The notes under the pieces: generated by a model | What the model was told of the DNA's origin: nothing | Database searches by the model: none | The model's input: only the letters and a program-made list of their open reading frames with translations | Shown here: positions 56,565 through 64,000 of the stretch, piece after piece | How positions within the stretch are numbered: the stretch's first letter is position 1 | Layout: each line of letters begins with the position of its first letter | Made by a program: the position numbers and the translations under genes | Assembly: GCF_945859685.1 (NCBI RefSeq) | Contig: NC_079148.1 | Location: forward strand, 21,525,946 to 21,589,945 | Reading direction: 5' to 3' | From: Eupeodes corollae | Lineage: Eukaryota > Arthropoda > Insecta > Diptera > Syrphidae | Length of the DNA stretch: 64,000 nucleotides

Positions 56565-56905
56565 ATGGCTGAATCACAAACACGCTTCAGCTTCGGCTTC
56601 GTCTGCGTTACGGTGGGCCTCCTTCGAGGTTGCTTTGAATGACCTTTCTATTGTTTCATCCCTCCAAAGAGCAAATATTTTGTATGTTGACATTTTTTTA
56701 CAGCTGTTGAGCTGTCACACAATTGAACTAGAGCTTCCGTTTTGAGTCACATTAGGTTACATTACGTTCTTTTAATTACGATTGTCAAACGAAACGTGGG
56801 ACTGAAGCTCCATTGTGATAGCATGCATTGAATTCCTATGGCTGAACTCGTAAACGTCAGGTGAAGCTCAAAGCTGAAGCTGAAGCGTGTTTGTGATTCA
56901 GCCAT
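56565..56905. repeat. MITE with about 35-bp terminal inverted repeats
   Basis: ATGGCTGAATCACAAACACG followed by CTTCAGCTTC at 56565-56594 recurs in inverse orientation at about 56876-56905. A partial internal copy (CCTATGGCTGAACTCGTAAA) lies at about 56834. The total length is about 341 bp with no open frame. Target duplication is not clear. Confidence 0.7.
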
Positions 56906-59295
56906 AGGCGTTAGGGTGCTTCCAGCTAACTCCTTGACAACATGTTTCCAAAGGGAAGTTAATTCCCTAAGATTGGATGCCAATTCCACATTCGTGTAGA
57001 CTAGAGAACGAACCTCTGCACTTCACAATAATTCCAAAATGTCCAATGTTCCAATAAGTTAAGGTCCTCTGAAATATCCCTTATAAGTTATTCTTGGAGG
57101 ACTACAGACCAATACTGTTGTTTTAGAAGTTTTTTGTTGGAAACAATTGGAAAAAGTTTAGAAAGTTCAATCCAGCCCTGTTCAAATTACTGCAACAATT
57201 GAATCGCTGACTTGACCGCAAAAGTCGTAACCCAGCTTGGCTTTGGCACTAGAATCTAACTATGCTACGGTCGCATTAAATTATATTGTATGTATCTATC
57301 TATAGGAATGTCTAAAATTGCGTCCTATTCAGCGTGATCCTTTATACCAGTTAACTAAGCTTCAGCTCCAACTCCAGCTAAGCTAGCCAAAGGGAAGTAA
57401 AGAAAAATCACTCACCCAATGCGTGCGTGGGTGGGTTGAACAACAAACAACGCAACGTTCGTTCGTTCGTTCGAGTGGATTGTTGATTCATGTAGGATGT
57501 TGCAATGTTGCTCCGGAATACTATGAGTCCACATCATAGTGAGGCCAAGCTATATACAGAACTTCTATAGTTGGTTATAGTTAATAGTAAATAGTCGCCC
57601 TGCTTTGAATCTTGGGAACGCGCAAACGGGAGAAGTAACAGCAGTAGCGACACCCGTCGTCCTCTTCAGAGATCCGGGAAAGAGACAAACTTGACATGAT
57701 GGAGGTTTGTGTTGATTATGCGGTTCAGTTTGGTGTTTGGCATAAATCTTCTGCTGCTCCTGCTTCTGATACTGTGTCTTGCTAGTTGTTGTTCCTCCTA
57801 GCTGCTGCTGCTCCAGGTGATGGTTGTTGTATTGGATAGTGCGGTACATTTTTTTTTCGTTTGTCGTCCTCATCGTAGTCGTTGTCGTAGTTTGAGAGGT
57901 GACATATCTGGAATTGGTATACCCAGTTGGTCTTTTTTTTTTTGAATGTCCAAATTGTTTTGGAATGTTTGGTGTATGAGGAAATCAACCATCGAAATGT
58001 TAGAAACACAACAAGGCTTTAGATGCTATATGAATGTAGACTGTGTGTGATCGTTAACGATGTCAAACGCCCTTCTCGCGAGGTGAGCCACACGGTTTGT
58101 ATTCCTATAGAGTAGATCTTGTGGTGGCAATTAATTTCAATCGCCTCTGGCGCTGCAATGACATGTGTGCGCACATGTTGCTGCTGCCGCTTGCTGCTGC
58201 TGTTACTGTTGCTGGTACTGCTTTTGATGTTGTTGTTATACTGGATGTTGATTCTTTGGTTTCTGCGTTGTATGCGGAATTGAATTTTTAGCCAAATGAC
58301 CAAATGGAATTTGGCGCATGCGAATAAATGTCACACATGTTGGCTTCAAAGTCGCACAAAAACAAGAAGAGAAATTCATTTCTAAAAATAGTTGTTTTTT
58401 GAATTTATTCGGAATTTGACGAACTCTTACCTACTTTTTTTAGGAACTATTTTAATGTTCTATTTGAACTTTTATTTCATAAAAATAAGATTCTTTGATG
58501 TCCCAGGTGGCACTGTATTAAACTGAGATAACTCAAAGTACCAACCCAAGACATTTCTGAAAAATGGGTTCTACCAATACTAGAAATAGAATAGAAATAC
58601 TCTCGAGTCTTAAGTCTTTCCTATATAGCTTGTGTTAAGTTGGAAAATCAGCAACAGAAATACTGAAACACTTTTTTTAAACGTACCAATGACTGCTTAT
58701 TATATTTTCTTTTTCAAAACGGTGGATGTCCAATATTTTCGCTAGGGCATCTCCTTCTTTATAGTCTACGGGTGGACTGTAGAATTTGGCAATAACTGCT
58801 TTAGAATTACGTAAGAGTTTTGAGTTATATTGATTTGTTTTCAAATGGCGCGTTTCTAATTAAGAAAACAAAAAACTTGCCTTAAAAATCGTGACCTAAT
58901 TGTAGATAGTAAATTAACTAGACCATATAAAAAATCGTTCGCTCCTATTAACAAAATCATTTCAAAAATTCAAGCCAATCAGTTGAAGATTGTCCAAATT
59001 ATGATTCTGGCAAACTTAAAAAATTTATCAGTATTGAAAAAATTGCCTTCGAAGTTTTGAAATGTAGAAAATCATGAATAATTTTGCAATATCTTCAATA
59101 CTGAAATTCGAAAACAAATCTTTTGGGATTCTTTTTGAGGCCATCTGAAGAAAATTTTAAGGCACCTTAAATTTGCAATGCTTCTTGTACTTAAATTAGG
59201 AGGACTAGTATTTAAAGGTTTTTCCTTAAAATAATCTTTTGGGACATCTTTTTTTTTAAATTCCGAGGAGACCATTATAAAGAAACGATCTTTCG
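56906..59295. other. Non-coding stretch with simple repeats
   Basis: A (GTTC)n tract lies at 57457-57473, and CTG/GTT-rich patches at about 57740-57835 and 58180-58240. Short frames on both strands reflect these repeats. No gene is supported. Confidence 0.4.
57457..57473. repeat. (GTTC)4 microsatellite
   Basis: Four perfect GTTC units in non-coding DNA. Confidence 0.85.
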
Positions 59296-59305
59296 AAAAT
59301 TCTTA

Positions 59306-59334
59306 CTTACTTAAGGTGGCGCCACAGTCCTACG
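59306..59334 (-). mobile_element. 29-bp LINE 3'-end micro-insertion
   Basis: TACTTACTTAAGGTGGCGCC followed by ACAGTCCTA is the reverse complement of a GGACTGTGGCGCCACCT end with an AAGT-type tail, like the RTE-like LINE end at 2164-2205. The 10-bp duplication CGAAAATTCT flanks it (59296-59305 and 59335-59344). It could represent an extremely 5'-truncated LINE or SINE insertion. Confidence 0.6.
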
Positions 59335-59340
59335 AAAATT

Positions 59341-59420
59341 CTATAAATAGGGTGGCTCAACAGTCCGTTAAGAACTAGGGCCTAGTGACTTACAACTCTC
59401 TACAAGCCACGGGTACTACT
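59341..59420 (-). mobile_element. 80-bp internally deleted SINE
   Basis: This contains the family 3' end (plus strand AGGGTGGCTCAACAGTCCG, CTAGGGCCTAGTGACTTA) joined directly to the head (AGCCACGGGTACTACT). It is flanked by the 10-bp duplication CCTACGAAAA (59331-59340 and 59421-59430). More than two thirds of the SINE, including both promoter boxes, is missing. The intact duplication suggests either insertion already deleted or a deletion afterwards. Confidence 0.8.
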
Positions 59421-59430
59421 CCTACGAAAA

Positions 59431-61149
59431 CTCAAGGGTTGCTTAAATCCTCGACTTGAAATGTGCTATTTCCTCAAAAGGTAATATGGAGAAACAAGTA
59501 CTGAAAGGTTTTTCTAGCTTTTATCTTTTGCTAGGAAAACATTCTCGTTTTCAAGAAAATTCAAAACAGTGCTAAGAGACGCTTATAAAAAAAATCTTCT
59601 AAGAAATAATAAATATCCTTTTTGCTCCCAAATAATAGTTTTTCTTCTTTTTATTGAAAAAAAATTAAAATGAGTTAGTAATACACTTTATGACATTGTT
59701 TTCTTCTGCTTGGATTTTAAGGACAAAATTCCCACTGAGAGGAGAATAATTTCCGAGCATCACTTTGCCGAAACAACTTATCGACATCTGCCTTAAATTG
59801 TTGTTTCGGATGTAGAATACTTTTAGTCCCACAACTTTTTATCCTTTAATTTAATAACATAAAAGCTGTTTCTTAAAATTTGGGACAGCCAAGGCCTTTT
59901 TAGTAACTTCTCAATCAAAAACCTGCTCTAAGAAATCTTTAAAGGGACACAATTCTTTTTTTTGTTGAATTTGAATAAACTTCCAAATTGATAGCTTCTT
60001 AAACAGTTTGATAGGCAATTCAAAAGCCCACTTAGGTGCATTCCGAAGAATAATCAAAATTCCATGTTCCTCATTAAGCATCGCCCATTGCTTGTCTTGA
60101 AACTTGTGGCCTACAAAACATAGGTACCATTAGTATCTTCAAGCATGTTCATCAATCCCCCATCTCTAAATCTTCCTCCCTCTTTTTCTTCCTTTTTATG
60201 TATGATGCGTGTTCTATACTTTATACATCCCATTCCATTCGAATCATCGTTATATCTAATGTGCATGTCCAAATCCTGTATCCACATAGATAAATAAAAA
60301 CTAAAACAACAACCGACAAAAATAAAGCACACAACAACAACAACAAAAATAAAACTACATTTTTACAAATGACTAATATCCGCATCAACCCACACTGCAC
60401 ACACACTGCAAATATGCCTTATGATAAATTGTACCTTTACCGTATAGTCATTACCTGCAAGATATGAGTGCATGTGCTGTGCAGTGTTCAGGAATGGTCC
60501 AAAAGACTACACATATATAAGATCCCCTCCCACCATATTAACTGCCACCGATCGACAAACGACGAACGACGGACGACCGTGTCGTTTACCATTTGTAAAA
60601 TTGCACACATTACAACCGATAACACCCCAAAAACACATAAATCCTCACTCACAGTTGGTTATATGGGACTTAAGACCACAAGTGACTAAGTATAGCGGTA
60701 TATTGCAATATCTATAATAACAAAACTGGCAACAACCAACAACCGATCGAAGTGCTACTTTTTTTTTATTGATTGATCCTTTTTGCAGCTGCAATTACCA
60801 AGCAAAAAAGTATCTTATTTCTTTACTTGATTTAGCGTGTGTGAGTGTGATTTTTTTGTATATATGGGTGAACTTATAGGTATGGTGCTGGAAGTAAAAC
60901 ATATGTGGAATGTGCTGCCTTAATTACATGACGCACTGAACAATTAGAAAAAATTCCATTGATTGCCTTCACATACTATAAATGTTGGTATTGATAGAGA
61001 TCAATAGTGTTGCCATACTATTTTTAGGACAAACGAATCTTAATTTGTATAGCTTTTTGAGTACCATATAAGAATAAGCTTAAAAAAAGTACTAAATACA
61101 TTTTTCTCCTAAATCTTCAATCACCAATCTGAAAAAAGATGGATTTTAC
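59431..61149. other. Non-coding AT-rich stretch
   Basis: No gene is supported. TATATAAG at about 60516 lacks an initiator at the right distance. Short frames at 60468-60717 are unrecognised. Confidence 0.4.
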
Positions 61150-63260
61150 TTGGAAACACTTTTTTGGGACAACAAATTCTTATTTACATTTTTTTGGGAC
61201 AACAAATTGCCATTTATGTACATATTGCTTGATAGTTATTCGATGAATAGGGCTTATTACAGAAACCGATATAGTGGCCTCTTTCTAAGAAAGTATTTTA
61301 AAAGTGTCCCAAAATATACATACTCTTTTTTGTTTCTGAAAAACTTGCGTATTTTTTCAAAATTCGGTACCTTATATTGTTTTTCATAGTTTTTATCATT
61401 TTTGGAAAAACGTTGCTATAAATGGTTTCCCAAATTGTATACGTCATTCCCAACGCTTATAATCGCATGCAAAATTATGTGTGGATGTTTCCGAGAAGAG
61501 GGACCTTAAAAATATATTTTGGGTTTACACACTTTTGATTAAAAATATCAACTTAAAAAAATTCAAAAGCATCAGAAAAAATACGAAAATGTTAAATTTA
61601 AAACACACTTTTCTAAAAAATTTATTTTCGCTCAGGAGGGTCTGATTCTTCAGACACTGTCACGTATGTTTATTATTTTTTTATAAGTTTTTTCTTATAT
61701 TAAAATATATTTAAATATGTCCCAAAATATGATTCTATTCAATCTCTAATTTTTTTTAAACAAACAAAAAACAAGCCGTCCTAAATTCAAAAAAATCTCA
61801 GATTTGAGAGATTTTTTTTAAAAGAATGTATGAATAGTATTCAAAACAAAAACCTTGCATGTGATATCTGTAATAAGGTTTAGATATGTATGTTCATTCA
61901 TCTCAAATTTTCAATTAACCTGTTCTTAAAATCTTAAATTCTGTATCTTAGGACACAAATGAATTTCATCTAATGTCCCAAATTCTTTTAACAACATTTA
62001 ATCATGTTGTTTTAAAAAAACTACGTAAAACTTATTGTCCCAAAATTAAGGTCACGAATTTCCTATAGAAGAATATCACTGACAAAGTACGGTTAAATTT
62101 AATATTTTAAGACACAAACGAATTTCATTTATTCTAATGCCCCAAATTCTTGCACCAAAAAGCTTATTTCACATGAAATTAAACATAACTTTTTAATACT
62201 TATGAAAAAATCATTCGAAGTTATCTTTTAAAACTTGAATTCCGTTTTTGAATCCAAAACTGGGTAAAACGAGGTATCCCAAAATCAAGGTCACACATTG
62301 CTAATAGTAGATTTCCACTAATAAAGTTATAATCTGTCCTTAAACGTTTAAATTTAGGCTTTTATTAAACAAGCGAATTTTCAAATGTATAATGTCCCAA
62401 ATTCATGCACCAAAAAGCTTATATCACATTAAATTAAAATGTCACAATTTTTTTTATACTTATGGAAAACTCATTCGAATTAATCTTTCAAAACTTGAAT
62501 TTCATTTTTGAATCAAAAATTGGGTAAAACTCATTGTCCCAAAATTAATGACAAATAATGTTGTGTCCAAGAAAAAACACTCGTAATACAAACATTTGGA
62601 AATGACAATAAGTGGTTAATATAAATAAAGATAAACTCAAGCATTTATGTCCCAATATTTGAGCAAAACAACAATTCAAATTTAGTTGCACACAGTCTTA
62701 CCTGCATGATGTCTCATCATTACGTCTCTTGCAAATTGGTTCCCTTTATTACCTTCGTGTTACATTCATTTTTTTATTAAAGTTTCCCAGTTTTGGGACA
62801 GCAAAAAAAGTTCAAACAACCTATTTTTGGGACATTCTTTGTACAAATGGTTTTTATCTTTAACCTTGATTGGAACTTGGTTGTGTCCAAATTAAAACTC
62901 TTATGTAAAAAAATACTTGCCCCAAATTTATCGAAAAAGTCTTATACCTCTCAAATTTCAGTATTCTCTTGTTGTTTTATTGTATTTGAAGGTTTTCAGA
63001 ATAAGTACAAAAGAACATTTCGTTTAAGTCAAGTCATTAAAATTTTATTTACTTAAAAAATGGACTTATTTCTTGTCCCAATTATGTTTAATCAATTGGC
63101 TTTTGAAAAGTTTTATTACAGATTTCAGTGTGTTTTTGTGAACCAAATAAGAACCAATTAATTTCTATTAAGAATAAGTGATAAACATAGTTGAAAATAT
63201 GAAGAAACTTGTCCCAAAATAATAATATATTAATAGTTCTTATGACTTATGGGACAATTT
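61150..63260. repeat. Decayed tandem repeat with recurrent TTTTGGGACA / TGTCCCAAAA
   Basis: TGTCCCAAA or its complement, with minor variants, occurs more than a dozen times in about 2.1 kb. Examples: 61165, 61192, 61304, 61719, 61974, 62037, 62275 (TATCCCAAAA), 62391, 62536, 62648, 62794, 62825, 63076, 63211 and 63250. Longer direct repeats are seen, such as CACCAAAAAGCTTAT at 62152 and 62409 and TGGGTAAAAC at about 62262 and 62521, giving a period of about 250-260 bp in 61940-62560. No protein-coding frame is recognisable; a short ORF at 62793-63056 spans part of it. Confidence 0.7.
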
Positions 63261-64000
63261 CTCCATTCCAATGTTATACACTGACCTACAAACCTATTTT
63301 TAGATGAAATTATTGTATTTTTTCGACGTCTTTGATGCGATACCAACAATTTTGAACTTCCGTTCGTGTGAAATAAAACAAAAATCTTCGCAGCTGGCAT
63401 CACCAGCTTCCTTTTCAACACCAACATCAACAACATCATCATCAAAGCCATCATAGCAATGTCTCGGTTAGTTCAGTTGTACTACTACAAATATTTACCT
63501 ATAGCAAACTATAGAACTAAGCTATCTAGCCACCATTCTCGCGTGTGCTGATCAAGTGCACTTTTATATATTGTATATCTTGTAATATCTAATTTATTGC
63601 ATTCAATAAAGTAGCAAAAAAAAAAAGAATCTTGTATTTGTTGTGGCTTTTATATAATTTTCATCTCAATCTTTCTCTCTGTAGGTATTAAGTTCCTACC
63701 TACAAAACCTATTCTCGTACACACATTAAATCTATCTTTCATTCTCTTTTAGTATCTATCTCTTATTCTGGCATTTGAAGGTCACACGCGCAATTTTATT
63801 GCGCGAGAACCGCAACCACCATCACACACAGGTTTTCAGCGAGTCGAGCGATAAATAAATACAAATAATAATGTATTATATTTTATATCTTTTCTAAAAT
63901 GCATGTGTTATGTATCTATCTATCTATCTATCTATTATAATGTTTTATGATACAACTTGAAATATGTGTGTACGACAAACAATTTTATAATTAATTGTGA
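63261..64000. other. Non-coding end of window with TATC microsatellite
   Basis: A (TATC)n tract lies at 63913-63935. No gene is recognised. Confidence 0.4.
63913..63935. repeat. (TATC)n microsatellite
   Basis: Nearly six perfect TATC units. Confidence 0.9.

Overview
The window is AT-rich, eukaryotic and almost free of host protein-coding genes. It looks like intergenic or long-intron DNA from a fly (Diptera, probably a brachyceran with a large genome). The evidence is an abundance of insect-type non-LTR retrotransposons, a BEL/Pao fragment, a Tc1/mariner relic, tRNA-derived SINEs, fly-like core-promoter motifs (TATA plus TCAGTC initiator, DRE TATCGATA) and many CTG, GTT, GAT and GATA simple repeats. 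No bacterial operon structure, CRISPR array or rRNA is visible. The species cannot be named from sequence alone.

The centrepiece is a complete, apparently young non-LTR retrotransposon on the minus strand at 11727-17775. It has a 27-nt poly(A) tail, an ORF2 with endonuclease and reverse transcriptase (12358-15618), an ORF1 with coiled coil, polyglutamine and three zinc knuckles (15618-17516), a UAAUG stop/start overlap between the two ORFs, and a tRNA-like A-box/B-box pair just upstream of ORF1. A perfect 15-bp target-site duplication flanks it. It landed inside an older tRNA-derived SINE that has its own 17-bp duplication.

Around it is a graveyard of decayed elements. These are RTE-like LINE relics (975-2205 plus strand; 17940-20330 minus strand, enclosing a BEL/Pao integrase piece at 18869-19745), CR1/Jockey-like relics (8020-9000 and 52270-53180, minus strand), Jockey-like relics (9010-9640 and 35880-36190, minus strand), an unclassified LINE C-terminus (22395-23147, plus strand), RNase H-bearing LINE relics (30325-31380 plus; 46640-47975 minus), and a 320-bp LINE 3' end with a TTAGG-like tail and 13-bp duplication (40467-40786).

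Six copies of one SINE family are present (11457-17814 interrupted, 31674-31790, 34262-34545, 34834-35106, 56012-56281, 59341-59420). Two of them sit inside other elements: one in a MITE at 33945-34630 and one in a Tc1/mariner relic at about 34735-35320. The SINE 3' end resembles the 3' end of the RTE-like LINE, which suggests a mobilising partner.

Other structure: a 2.1-kb foldback-type element (28126-30258); a satellite of about 262-bp monomers organised as a trimeric higher-order repeat of about 787 bp (50695-52220); a decayed tandem repeat rich in TTTTGGGACA (61150-63260); and smaller hairpin or TIR elements at 2946-3123 and 56565-56905. Host signals are weak: candidate promoters or first exons at 10576, 21288 and 26160, and a tentative multi-exon, cysteine-rich, possibly secreted protein gene on the minus strand at about 48478-49197.
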